Of a stretch of DNA of 64,000 nt, positions 34,980-43,633 are shown piece by piece (within the stretch, counting starts at the first letter, position 1; the number at the start of each line of letters is the position of its first letter). The notes beneath the pieces are model-generated. The model saw nothing but the letters and a program-made list of their open reading frames with translations, had not been told where the DNA came from and made no database searches. The position numbers were made by a program, and so were the translations under genes. This stretch comes from an uncultured Bacillota bacterium (GTDB taxonomy: Bacteria > Bacillota > Clostridia > Peptostreptococcales > Anaerovoracaceae), in the NCBI GenBank assembly GCA_949287095.1, contig CASEFA010000001.1, positions 1 to 64,000 on the forward strand, written 5' to 3'.

Positions 34980-36725
34980 TCATTTCATGGCTTTAATAGC
35001 CATTTTTATCACTTCAATCGAGTCGTTTAAAGCATCATAAACCATGTTGCGTACACGAAGTACCTTAGTTTCCCAAAGATAATGATCATCAGAACCGAGT
35101 GGAGAAGCATTGTACTTATCAACCGTCAGTTTTAACAACGGAATCGGGTTTTCTGTTGCCAATGCGCAGCAGGAGTCCTGTCCATACTTTCCGGAATAGC
35201 ACCTGAACAACGATGTTTTTCTTTCACAATCCAAAACAGCTCTGTTATATTCTCCTATGCTTTCTTTTGAAATATCTGTTTTAATATCGCTGAGCCTGTA
35301 AAGAGATTTGACATACTCCTCGACCTTTGCAGAATACGGTTGCAGCATACCTTCTGCTTTTCCTGCCGAATCGATTATTTCTCTCCACTGTCCTTCTACA
35401 TCATCAGCAAGATCTTTCAGATTGTACGGTACAAAGTCATCATTTATCATTTTCTCCGCTACGTAGAGGAAATACTCGACGTGCTTTTTCATAAGGTTTT
35501 CGTCAACCTTATCCGTTGTATCGTCATCGGTGTGAAGCCAAGGACTATAGAAAGCATAATTCAGTTCTTTCAGCTTATCCTCTGTGTATTCGGTTGCAAA
35601 TGAGCAATACGGTACACCTACGCCGAAAAACGAAGAATCCCCGCCGCCCTTGTATGCGTGATGCCATACGCCGGGCACTCCCCATATTTTCTCAATGGCA
35701 TCGGTCAACAGTTTCTTAAGCTCCGGTTGTCCTTCAACACCCGGTACGGTTGTTCCTTTTATTGCCAGATTGTCTATATTGATATATGCCATGCAGTTGT
35801 CAGTCATATCCTGCCAGTAATTATCACAATACCAGGTCGATCCTCCGCCTTCGGCAATTTCATGTCCGTCCCAGAATGCGAAAACAACATCGCTTTTAAG
35901 TTCTTCTCTATATTTGGAAAAAATTCTTGCCAGCTCCAGATTAAGCGCATTGCCGGACGCATTGCATATAGCAGACTTTCCCCACGCATCTACATGACTT
36001 CCTATCAAAACATATCTGCCGTCGCTCTTTCCCCCATGCAGCTTTCCAATCGGCTGATCTGCAGTTATCCATTCTCTGCTGGCATCAGCTTTAAGCCACA
36101 CTTTTACGCCGCCTTCAGCACATAAAGCGGCAAGCTTTTCACCATTCTTTCTGGAGATACTAATTACAGGTATCCTGACAATTTCCGACACTGCTTCAGG
36201 TGTCGGATTTCCCCACTGCGCTTTTACAGCACCCATTTGTATCAGGTCTTCATCCGACTTACCCCAGTTCATTATGATAAGCGCCCTTGCACCCATTTCC
36301 CATGCTATTCTGGCCTTTTCCGGACGACCCGGACTCCAGTTCATATCAGTGAGCACAATTTTGTCAGAAACATCTATCCCTTCATAGTCTTCGTATCTGC
36401 CAGATCCCAGATACACCATTTCACCCTCTATGCCACTCTCCGGAGTTGACTCTATGTGGCATACCGGTCTTGTCGGAATATCTATCTTTTGGGGAGCGAT
36501 AACTTTAAGTTCGGCTTCACCGGGATAGCTCTGATACATTGGAAAATGGTCAATATATGAATTTTCAATGCCATTCTCTTTTAATCTTTTGCATATATAC
36601 TCAGTAGCTTTAACCATTTCTTTTGTTCCCGAAAGTCTTTCTCCCACCTCTTCAACGAGATATTTCATATCGCCGTATATATTTTCCAGCGATATATCTT
36701 TTACCATTTTTTCGTACATTTCCAT
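34980..36725 (-). CDS. M28-family zinc aminopeptidase with PA insert
   Basis: A 581-residue protein with the M28 pattern of zinc ligands: GSHVDAW (His, Asp), FWDGHEI (catalytic region), the NIDN aspartate and WLHTDDDT (His). A PA-like insert (GMVYLGSGRYEDYEGIDVSDKIVLTDMNW...) precedes the catalytic core. No signal peptide is seen, so it should act in the cytoplasm. It probably releases an amino acid or guanidino amino acid from a peptide or amide conjugate. ATG at 36725 has AAGGTGA 5 nt upstream, which favours it over 36743. Operon order is amidinotransferase-like enzyme, this peptidase, transporter. Confidence 0.88.
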   Translation of the reverse strand: MEMYEKMVKDISLENIYGDMKYLVEEVGERLSGTKEMVKATEYICKRLKENGIENSYIDHFPMYQSYPGEAELKVIAPQKIDIPTRPVCHIESTPESGIEGEMVYLGSGRYEDYEGIDVSDKIVLTDMNWSPGRPEKARIAWEMGARALIIMNWGKSDEDLIQMGAVKAQWGNPTPEAVSEIVRIPVISISRKNGEKLAALCAEGGVKVWLKADASREWITADQPIGKLHGGKSDGRYVLIGSHVDAWGKSAICNASGNALNLELARIFSKYREELKSDVVFAFWDGHEIAEGGGSTWYCDNYWQDMTDNCMAYINIDNLAIKGTTVPGVEGQPELKKLLTDAIEKIWGVPGVWHHAYKGGGDSSFFGVGVPYCSFATEYTEDKLKELNYAFYSPWLHTDDDTTDKVDENLMKKHVEYFLYVAEKMINDDFVPYNLKDLADDVEGQWREIIDSAGKAEGMLQPYSAKVEEYVKSLYRLSDIKTDISKESIGEYNRAVLDCERKTSLFRCYSGKYGQDSCCALATENPIPLLKLTVDKYNASPLGSDDHYLWETKVLRVRNMVYDALNDSIEVIKMAIKAMK

Positions 36726-36763
36726 GAACTCACCTTCTAACATTCAATAAACCGTAAACTGAA

Positions 36764-37705
36764 TTATCCTCTTTTCAGGAATGCGGTACAGCAGTGCATA
36801 GCTCCAAATCCTCGTAATATCTGATCGAATTCTACAGTTATAACTTTTATTCCGTTTTTTTCGAGAAGTTCCTGAGACCGTGGACATCCTGCAGGCATAA
36901 CCACAAGTCCCGGTTCTATAGCCACATAATTTATAGCGAGCTGTTCTTTTGCCTCCACCCTGGAAGGGCATTCGAGAAGTTTTATTCCCTTTTTCTTAAG
37001 AGCGTCACAAACGTCATAAGGCACCTGTGAAGCATGAATCATAGCAACATCGTGAGAAGCCATGTTCAGCAGACCGTCTATATGCGCATGGCCATATGGT
37101 ATCTGCATGTGAAGAACATCTGTCACACCCATTCTCCGTAATTCTGATTCAACCATTTCATACCCTTCGCGGTTCGTTCTTACTCCTGATGCCAGAACCA
37201 CCGTATGCCTGTCAATCCACATCGCCATTGCGCCCTCGAACGTTGCGCTTCCACATATCGTTCGTATTATAGGAACACCAATTTCGCCCAGCTTTCTGGC
37301 TGCATACTTTTCTTCACCTCTTCTGGAGGCCGTGGCAGGTCTGGTTACGATGGCTCCTTCCGGAGTCATAAACACCAGGTCTCTGCAAAAAAGAGCGTTT
37401 GGTCTGTCTTCCGGCGTATCTTCTACATAGTGTACGGTCACTCCATGACTTCTGTATATGTCTGCCAGATTATCATGCTGCTTGCGAAATTTTTCAGGAT
37501 CAATCTCTCCCCTGAATCTCGCAGCCTGCCAGTCAAAGTTTTCAATTTCTTTTCCCGGACGATGCATCAGCACAGCCTTTAGAGTATCAACCTCAGAGCA
37601 CACGCCCCAGTTCCCCCAGATTTCTTTCATATCCTCCTCAATAGAGGTATCCTTCGGAAACCAACGTTCACCGGGTAAAGCATCAATATCTCTTATCTTC
37701 GTCAC
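36764..37705 (-). CDS. Guanidino-group-modifying enzyme (amidinotransferase/DDAH/ADI superfamily), copy A
   Basis: This 313-residue protein has the pentein-fold landmarks. NALFCRDLVFMTPEG is the substrate loop, TFEGAMAMWIDRH holds the acidic pocket, HAHIDGLLNMAS contains the catalytic histidine and MHCCTAF the near-terminal nucleophilic cysteine. Such enzymes hydrolyse or transfer the guanidino group of arginine, methylarginine or agmatine. The exact substrate is not readable, and the pocket motifs do not match classic ArcA. GTG at 37705 is chosen for its AAGGAGGAG. It is first gene of an operon behind a -24/-12 promoter at 37750-37765. It is clearly paralogous to the gene at 39353-40297 and of nearly the same length. 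Confidence 0.87.
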   Translation of the reverse strand: MTKIRDIDALPGERWFPKDTSIEEDMKEIWGNWGVCSEVDTLKAVLMHRPGKEIENFDWQAARFRGEIDPEKFRKQHDNLADIYRSHGVTVHYVEDTPEDRPNALFCRDLVFMTPEGAIVTRPATASRRGEEKYAARKLGEIGVPIIRTICGSATFEGAMAMWIDRHTVVLASGVRTNREGYEMVESELRRMGVTDVLHMQIPYGHAHIDGLLNMASHDVAMIHASQVPYDVCDALKKKGIKLLECPSRVEAKEQLAINYVAIEPGLVVMPAGCPRSQELLEKNGIKVITVEFDQILRGFGAMHCCTAFLKRG

Positions 37706-37749
37706 AGTAGCTCCTCCTTTTCTATTTATAAAATTCTGATATATGCTAT

Positions 37750-37765
37750 TGCAATTATCGAGCCA
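37750..37765 (-). promoter_or_regulatory. Sigma-54 (-24/-12) promoter of the copy A operon
   Basis: Minus strand TGGCTCGATAATTGCA has GG and GC exactly 10 bp apart and the TTGCA -12 box, matching TGGCAC-N5-TTGCA closely. It lies 45 nt before the GTG. Confidence 0.85.
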
Positions 37766-37789
37766 CAACATTTCCCTGCAAATTTCGGT

Positions 37790-37863
37790 TTTCCGGTAAA
37801 AAAATACTGTACCGGTAAAAAACCACTTTACTGATCTGTAAAATGATTTTTTACCGGTACAGT
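37790..37863 (-). promoter_or_regulatory. ACCGGTAAAAAA repeats: terminator of the rocR-like gene and/or activator binding site
   Basis: ACTGTACCGGTAAAAAA (37806-37822) is perfectly inverted at 37847-37863, and a third partial copy TTCCGGTAAAAAAA starts at 37789/37790. On the minus strand the hairpin is followed by ATTTTTTT, a good terminator for the regulator gene ending at 37875. Its centre is also about 70 bp upstream of the -24 box, where enhancer-binding proteins bind. Confidence 0.7.
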
Positions 37864-37874
37864 GAGAATATCTG

Positions 37875-39260
37875 CTACCTTTCTATGCCCAGCTTGTTCA
37901 TCTTATAGTTTAGATTCTGTTTTGTTATACCGAGGAGTTCCGCCGCTTCTACATAGCTGTCTGTCATCTGAAGAGCTCTGGAGATAATCTCCCTCTCATA
38001 ATTCCTCATTGCCTCTTCAAGATTTCCCGGAATTAACATTTCAGTTTCAGTATCTCCCGCAAGCAGATTTCTGCTGTGACTGCCGCTTACGTTCTGTTTT
38101 ATGTAAGCGGGCAAATCACTTGGCTTAATAAACCGCCCCGAAGCAATGTTAAATGCTCCCTCTATAACATTTTTCAGTTCCCGAACGTTTCCCGGCCAGC
38201 TATATGCTCTGAATATACTTTCAGCCTCCTCGACCAGCCCCAGAATCTCCCTTCCCATGAGCTTATTAAATTCCTTTATGAAATGATCCGTAAGATAAAA
38301 GAGATCCTTTTGCCGTTCGCGTAAAGGCGGCACATTGATTTGAACGACGCTCAGTCTGTAAAACAAGTCGCTCCTTATCCTGCCTTCCTCGACACATTTG
38401 ATGGGGTCCTGATTTATTGCAGATACAATCTTTACGTCGGTTTTTATCGGTTCATAACCTCCTAAACGTACTACCTGCTTTTCCTCAATCGCCTTTAGAA
38501 TCTTAGCCTGAACGCTTTTTTCCATAGAGTTTATTTCATCCAGGAACAGCGTTCCTCCATTCGCGATTTCAAACAGTCCCGGTTTATTCTCTGCCCCGGT
38601 ATAGCTTCCCTTTACTGTACCAAAGAGAATACTTTCCAGTAGATTTGCCGGTATCGCCGCACAGTTCTGTGAAATAAATCTTTTGTTCCTGCGTTTACTT
38701 GACGTGTGTATAGATTGTGCAACAAGCTCTTTTCCCGTACCGGTTTCTCCGTATATGAGCACGGACGAGTCCGTATCTGCAATCATCGGAATTCGTTCTT
38801 TAATTATTTCCATCTCTCTGGAAGATGTAATAATGTCATCCACACTGTACAGGTTTCCACTTGTAACATTGTCTTTAATGGAAAGAACAATATCCTGTCG
38901 TTCAAACGGAGAATCAATGTATCTGGATACGTCTACAGCGCCGATTATTTCATCATTCTGTCTTATAGGCAGTGTTGTGTTGATTGCATTGATACTCTGC
39001 CCTTTATATGTTTTAAGAACCTGAAATTCATTGGAAATCGGCCTTCCTGTACTTAATACCCTCATAACACTGCTGGTTTCCTCGGTTAAGCCCGGATACA
39101 CATCGAGTATATGTTTATGCAGTACATCACTTTCTTTGAGTTTATTAAGTTCCGGCCTGAAGTTTTTGTAAAACTCAATATATCCAAATTTATTGGTAAC
39201 GACGATACCGTCAATGTAATTGTAAACATTTAATAGCTGCTCTACATATCTTCTAAGCAT
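37875..39260 (-). CDS. RocR-like sigma-54-dependent transcriptional activator
   Basis: A 461-residue enhancer-binding protein, the same length as B. subtilis RocR. A PAS-like sensor spans about residues 14-117. The AAA+ domain has Walker A GETGTGKE (171-178), GSYTGA (218-223, variant of the GAFTGA loop that contacts sigma-54) and Walker B TLFLDE (237-242). A Fis-type HTH ends the protein (AAELLGITKQNLNYKMNKLG). It should hydrolyse ATP to open sigma-54 promoters when its PAS domain senses a ligand. Both flanking enzyme genes have -24/-12 promoters, so it is almost certainly their activator. Its own promoter is not obvious. Confidence 0.93.
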   Translation of the reverse strand: MLRRYVEQLLNVYNYIDGIVVTNKFGYIEFYKNFRPELNKLKESDVLHKHILDVYPGLTEETSSVMRVLSTGRPISNEFQVLKTYKGQSINAINTTLPIRQNDEIIGAVDVSRYIDSPFERQDIVLSIKDNVTSGNLYSVDDIITSSREMEIIKERIPMIADTDSSVLIYGETGTGKELVAQSIHTSSKRRNKRFISQNCAAIPANLLESILFGTVKGSYTGAENKPGLFEIANGGTLFLDEINSMEKSVQAKILKAIEEKQVVRLGGYEPIKTDVKIVSAINQDPIKCVEEGRIRSDLFYRLSVVQINVPPLRERQKDLFYLTDHFIKEFNKLMGREILGLVEEAESIFRAYSWPGNVRELKNVIEGAFNIASGRFIKPSDLPAYIKQNVSGSHSRNLLAGDTETEMLIPGNLEEAMRNYEREIISRALQMTDSYVEAAELLGITKQNLNYKMNKLGIER

Positions 39261-39352
39261 ACTAAGCCTCCGGTCTGCAGTAATGCAAGTATTTTATCTC
39301 CTGCGCTGCCCTGAAATAAATTTTACTTCATTCTTGCATCCGTGACAAGCTG

Positions 39353-40297
39353 TTAACCTCTCTTCAGATACGCAGTTATGCAGTGCAATGCCCCTTTGCC
39401 CTTGATAATCTCTGAAATATTAACGGTTCTGACCTTAATTCCGTTTTTCTCGAGGAGCTCCTGAGTTCGTGGATTTCCTTCCGGCATAAGAATATATCCC
39501 GGCTCCAGAGCCACAAAATTACATGCAAAAGTTTCACGTACTTCTGTCTGTGATGGTGCCTCAAGGATTTTATATCCCTTTTTCTTCATCATATCAAGAA
39601 TATCATATGGAACCTGTGATGCATGTACCATAACTACATCGTTGCTGGCAGTATTCATCAAGCCGTCAATATGAATATTACTGTACGGCTGCTGCATATG
39701 CCAGACCTCTACACCCATCCTTTCAAGCTCATATTTTACCTGTTCAAATCCTGATCGATTACATCTGACACCTGTTGAAACCACACATGTGTGCCGGTCT
39801 ACCCACATTGCATTCGCGCCTTCGAACATTCCGTTTCCCGATATTGTACGCAGTATAGGAACACCTATTTTTGCCAAAGCTTCAGCGACATATCTTTCTT
39901 CACCACGTCTTGCAGCCATACCCGGTCTTGCCAGAATCGCACCTTCCGGCGTCATAAACACCAGGTCTCTGCAGTAAACTGCATTTGGTCTGTCCTCTCT
40001 CTGATTTTCAACGTAAAATACCTTAACGCCAAATTCTCTGTAAATATCTGCAACCTCATCGTGCTGCCTTCTCATAAGGTCAACGTCTACGGGTTCGTCG
40101 GAAAATCTCACTTCTCTTGCATTAAAATCTTCAATTTCCTTACCGGGTCTCCTCATTAAAACTGCTTTCAAAGTGTCAACTTCCGAGCAAACCCCAAAAT
40201 CACCCCAGTATTCATTCATGTCGTCTTCGAAAAAAGATTCCTTTGGAAACCATCTTTCGCCAGGAATTGCCTCGATATCAAACATTTTCTTATCCAT
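39353..40297 (-). CDS. Guanidino-group-modifying enzyme (amidinotransferase/DDAH/ADI superfamily), copy B
   Basis: A 314-residue paralogue of the copy A enzyme. It shares GERWFPK near the N-terminus, the NAVYCRDLVFMTPEG loop, MFEGANAMWVDRH, NIHIDGLMNTAS (catalytic His) and ALHCITAYLKRG (catalytic Cys). Copy A has HCCT where this copy has HCIT, and YSNIHIDG replaces YGHAHIDG, so the pockets probably differ in substrate. AAGGAGG precedes ATG. It is monocistronic or reads into the regulator gene 92 nt downstream, and it has its own sigma-54 promoter. Confidence 0.87.
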   Translation of the reverse strand: MDKKMFDIEAIPGERWFPKESFFEDDMNEYWGDFGVCSEVDTLKAVLMRRPGKEIEDFNAREVRFSDEPVDVDLMRRQHDEVADIYREFGVKVFYVENQREDRPNAVYCRDLVFMTPEGAILARPGMAARRGEERYVAEALAKIGVPILRTISGNGMFEGANAMWVDRHTCVVSTGVRCNRSGFEQVKYELERMGVEVWHMQQPYSNIHIDGLMNTASNDVVMVHASQVPYDILDMMKKKGYKILEAPSQTEVRETFACNFVALEPGYILMPEGNPRTQELLEKNGIKVRTVNISEIIKGKGALHCITAYLKRG

Positions 40298-40336
40298 ATA
40301 CTCCTACCTCCTTACTTAATGGATAAAAAACTGTGA

Positions 40337-40352
40337 AGCAATTCCCATGCCA
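40337..40352 (-). promoter_or_regulatory. Sigma-54 (-24/-12) promoter of copy B
   Basis: Minus strand TGGCATGGGAATTGCT has GG and GC 10 bp apart, agreeing with TGGCAC-N5-TTGCW. It is 40 nt before the ATG. Confidence 0.85.
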
Positions 40353-40394
40353 ATTTCACCGACCGATACATTCCAGCCTGTATGTTCCGTTCCT

Positions 40395-41639
40395 TCAGTT
40401 CCCCTTCATCATCTCTTTCATCTCTTTCCCGCTCACCTTCCTGGCTCTTCCCGAAGCGACCAGATTCGAGATGACTTCGTCGGCTCTGCCTCCGGTGTAG
40501 TCGCCGGCATTTTCTCTCAGGATGACGATTTCCGGCCCTGCCACGTCATTTAGAACCGTTACGTTTCGCAGGTTGCTCATGCCTATATCCACATCGGCTA
40601 AAACCACTGCGTCCGCACGGCAGGCTGCCGCCAGATTGACTTCGCAGGCTTTGTCCGATACCGGGCTGTACGGTTTTTCCTCCACTATCTCAAGGCCCAG
40701 AGACCTTGCCAGATTGTAGTCGCTGTCGCCGCTTGAGAGTACGCCGCAGCTCACCTGCCAGCCCTGATTGTAAAATCCCTCTATGATCCTGCTTCCGCTG
40801 CCGCCTCCGCAGATAACGTGAACGCGGCGGCCATTCAGCTTCCTCTCCGCTTCTCTGTTGCTTCTGAGCGCCACTATTTCAGGTGATGCGGTTAGGGAAT
40901 TTTCCCTCGTCACCAGATCTATCCTGTAAACCGGCTTCAGCACCTCCTCGCGGATTATCTCGCCTACCGGCCCGTCGGCCGTTTTTTTGCCTCCGTTTAA
41001 CACCACGATTCTGTCGGAAAACCTTGCGGCCATGTTTATGTCGTGAAGGACTGCGAAGATCGTAATTCCCTCTTCCCTGTTCAGCCTTCTCATCAGCTCC
41101 ATTATTTCAAGGGTATACTGGATATCCAGGTGGTTTGTGGGCTCGTCCAGAATCAAAACCTTCGGAGTCTGGGCCAGGGCTGCCGATATGATTATTCTCT
41201 GCCTCTCTCCTCCCGAAAGCTCCGTTATCTTCCGCTCTCTTAAGTGAAGAGTCCCCGTCTGTTCCATGGCCCTGTCGATAATCCTGTAATCCTCTTCGGA
41301 TTCCGACTGAAGCCGTTTCAGATAAGGGTGCCTTCCCATGGCAACTATCTCTTTTGCTCTGAACCCGAAGGACGGAGTGAAATTCTGAGGCACCACCGCT
41401 ACCATTCGCGCTCTTTCCATGTGGGAGAGCCTGTCGTTATCCTTTCCGTCCAGGGTTATGCGCCCCGACTTCAGAGGCACCACCCCCGTCACCGTATGGA
41501 TAAGGGTGGATTTTCCGGACCCGTTAGGCCCTATGAGGGATACGAACTCTCCCTGCCCCACGCTGCACGAGAAATCCTTCAAGATATCCTTTTCTCCGTA
41601 TCCTGCCGTAACGCCGTCAAAAGTCAAAATAGGCTCCAT
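40395..41639 (-). CDS. Metal-chelate/cobalamin ABC transporter ATPase with extra C-terminal domain
   Basis: A 414-residue protein. The first 250 residues are a FecE/BtuD-type ATPase: Walker A GPNGSGKS, signature LSGGERQR, Walker B VLILDEPTNHLD and a switch histidine in VLHDI. A further domain of about 150 residues follows (RRVHVICGGGSGSRIIEGFYNQGW...NLARSLGLEIVEE...NAGDYTGG). It has a Rossmann-like glycine-rich start and no match I can name, and could be a regulatory or nucleotide-binding module. ATG at 41639 has GGAGGTG upstream and overlaps the permease stop by one base, so the two are coupled. Confidence 0.88.
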   Translation of the reverse strand: MEPILTFDGVTAGYGEKDILKDFSCSVGQGEFVSLIGPNGSGKSTLIHTVTGVVPLKSGRITLDGKDNDRLSHMERARMVAVVPQNFTPSFGFRAKEIVAMGRHPYLKRLQSESEEDYRIIDRAMEQTGTLHLRERKITELSGGERQRIIISAALAQTPKVLILDEPTNHLDIQYTLEIMELMRRLNREEGITIFAVLHDINMAARFSDRIVVLNGGKKTADGPVGEIIREEVLKPVYRIDLVTRENSLTASPEIVALRSNREAERKLNGRRVHVICGGGSGSRIIEGFYNQGWQVSCGVLSSGDSDYNLARSLGLEIVEEKPYSPVSDKACEVNLAAACRADAVVLADVDIGMSNLRNVTVLNDVAGPEIVILRENAGDYTGGRADEVISNLVASGRARKVSGKEMKEMMKGN

Positions 41640-42667
41640 CACATCACCTCCCTGTTTCTCGCTCTGAGAAGGTATATGAAGAACGGCGCTCCGACTATGG
41701 CCGTAATGATTCCCACAGGTATTTCCGCCTCCATGACGGCTCTGGCTATGGTATCACAGATGCAGAGCATGGCTCCGCCCAGCATGAACGCCGCAGGCAG
41801 AAGCCTTTTGTGAACGGGGCCTATGACTATTCTGACCACGTGAGGCGATACCAGTCCGACAAATCCTATAATTCCGCTTACGGAAACGCACGCGGCCATC
41901 ATGAGAGACGTAACGAGGAAAAGAATCCGTTTATTTCTCTCCACGTTCACTCCGAAGCGCACGGCTGTTTCGTCGCCCATTACCATGATGTCAAGCTCCC
42001 TGCAGTATACCGCCACCACGATCAGGCCGATTGCTATATACGGCAGCACCGTGATCACGTGATCCCAGCCCCGGGCGGAAAAGCTGCCCAGAGTCCAGAA
42101 GTAGATCTGCCTCATTTCGTTGGAGGCCACCAGCATCACGAAGGAAATGATCGCCGTAAGCAGCTGGTTTACCGCCACGCCGCAGAGAAGCAGAGACGTG
42201 GTGTTCGCCTGCCTGCCCACTTTGGCGATATTGTACACGAAGAATATGGATAGCAGCGCTCCGATGAATGCAAAAGCTGAAACCGTGTTCATTCCGAGGA
42301 AGGTCACCGGAATGGAAAGGACTATGCCTACGGTCGCGCCAAAAGCTGCACCTGATGAAATTCCAAGGACAAAAGGGTCAGCCATTGGGTTTTTGAAAAT
42401 TGCCTGATAGACTCCGCCGCATACGGCAAGAGCTCCTCCCGTCAGAAATGCGAGGAGGCTCCTCGGAAATCTCAGGCTCCATATTATGGTAGCCTTTGAA
42501 CCCAGAGCTTCAACCTGCTCCGAAAATCCTCCAAAGGTCTTATTGACGAGGATCATCAGAGTGTCCTTTATCGTCACGTCCGCCGCGCCGAAAAATGTGC
42601 ATATTAAAATGACAGCCGCCCCGCCTGCTATGAAAAGCAGTGAGGCGACGATCCGTTTCTTACTCAT
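41639..42667 (-). CDS. FecCD/BtuC-type ABC transporter permease
   Basis: A 342-residue inner-membrane permease with about 9-10 helices. FecCD family motifs include GGALAVCGGVYQAIFKNPMADPFVLGISSGAAFGA in the first third and SGIIGFVGLVSPHVVRIVIGP, the coupling helix that contacts the ATPase. It passes a metal chelate (iron-siderophore, haem or cobalamin) handed over by the lipoprotein encoded just upstream. Confidence 0.93.
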   Translation of the reverse strand: MSKKRIVASLLFIAGGAAVILICTFFGAADVTIKDTLMILVNKTFGGFSEQVEALGSKATIIWSLRFPRSLLAFLTGGALAVCGGVYQAIFKNPMADPFVLGISSGAAFGATVGIVLSIPVTFLGMNTVSAFAFIGALLSIFFVYNIAKVGRQANTTSLLLCGVAVNQLLTAIISFVMLVASNEMRQIYFWTLGSFSARGWDHVITVLPYIAIGLIVVAVYCRELDIMVMGDETAVRFGVNVERNKRILFLVTSLMMAACVSVSGIIGFVGLVSPHVVRIVIGPVHKRLLPAAFMLGGAMLCICDTIARAVMEAEIPVGIITAIVGAPFFIYLLRARNREVM

Positions 42668-42685
42668 GAAATTCTCCTGTGGCCT

Positions 42686-43606
42686 TTACTCTATGCCGTG
42701 AATAAGTCCCGCCAGGTAACTGAGTCCCTCTATGAAGCGAGGGCCGTCTCTGGTGATGATGTCCGTGTTAGGGTCATCGTAGGCTATGTAGTAAACCTCG
42801 CCGTTTTTGAAGGCGTCGATTTCCTCAAAGCCTGCAGGCCGGTCAAATTCCTCCTCCGAGGACATGACGATGTAAACCTGCGGATTCTTCTCTATAACCG
42901 TTTCTGCGGAAAGCTGCGGAGAATTGGTTCCCGCATCTAACGCGATATTGTCGGCTTTGATAAGCGCAAGAGATGTTCCCAGGTAATCCTCGCTTCCGGA
43001 GGAGTAGAGTCCTCCCAGGTCGATGAATACACTCTTTGTCTCGACGTCCGCAAGCTTTTCTTCAAGGTCTGCAAGCTGATTCTTCATTCCTGTCACAACC
43101 TCGTTCGCCTTGTCGGAAGCGTCCACAATGGCGCCTATGTTCTCTATGCTCTCGTATATCTCGTCCACATTCTTTGCGCCTGTGGAATAAACATTGATTC
43201 CCGCCGCATTGAGAGCGTCCACGGACTCGGCCGCAGTACCGCCGGATACGAATACCACGTCCGCATCAAGCTCGATGATTCTCTCCACGCTTACGCTGTA
43301 GGTGTCTCCCACCTGCTCCACTTCAGCAGCCTCTTCAGGGTATGTGCACCAGGTGGAAACTCCCACCATCTTGTCTCCCTGTCCGAGGGCGTAGAGTATC
43401 TCGGTGCAGCTCGGAGAAAGGGAAACTATCTTCTGAGGAGCTTCCGCAAACTCCATCTCATTTCCCAGGTAATCGGTAACCGTCATCGGGTAGGCCGCTT
43501 CACCGGCCCCGTTTTCATCGGCAGGCTTTGACGACTCGTCGCTGCCGCAGGCCGTTACTGCCAGAACCATCACAACGGCAAGAAGCGCCGCCAGAAATCT
43601 CTTCAT
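42686..43606 (-). CDS. Metal-chelate ABC transporter substrate-binding lipoprotein
   Basis: A 306-residue class III binding protein. The signal peptide ends in a lipobox VTAC (Cys20), so the mature protein is lipid-anchored outside the membrane. The body starts YLGNEMEFAEAPQKIVSLSPSCTEILYALGQGD, typical of BtuF/FecB relatives, with the long connecting helix near residues 165-190. Cobalamin or an iron chelate is likely; nothing in the 27-nt gap to glnS suggests a riboswitch that would decide. Confidence 0.92.
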   Translation of the reverse strand: MKRFLAALLAVVMVLAVTACGSDESSKPADENGAGEAAYPMTVTDYLGNEMEFAEAPQKIVSLSPSCTEILYALGQGDKMVGVSTWCTYPEEAAEVEQVGDTYSVSVERIIELDADVVFVSGGTAAESVDALNAAGINVYSTGAKNVDEIYESIENIGAIVDASDKANEVVTGMKNQLADLEEKLADVETKSVFIDLGGLYSSGSEDYLGTSLALIKADNIALDAGTNSPQLSAETVIEKNPQVYIVMSSEEEFDRPAGFEEIDAFKNGEVYYIAYDDPNTDIITRDGPRFIEGLSYLAGLIHGIE

Positions 43607-43633
43607 ATGAAAATCTCCTCTCTTTCGAATCTT

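Noticed and set aside
42686-43633. Cobalamin riboswitch for the ABC transporter
   Set aside because: Only 27 nt separate the binding-protein gene from glnS, far too short for a B12 riboswitch.
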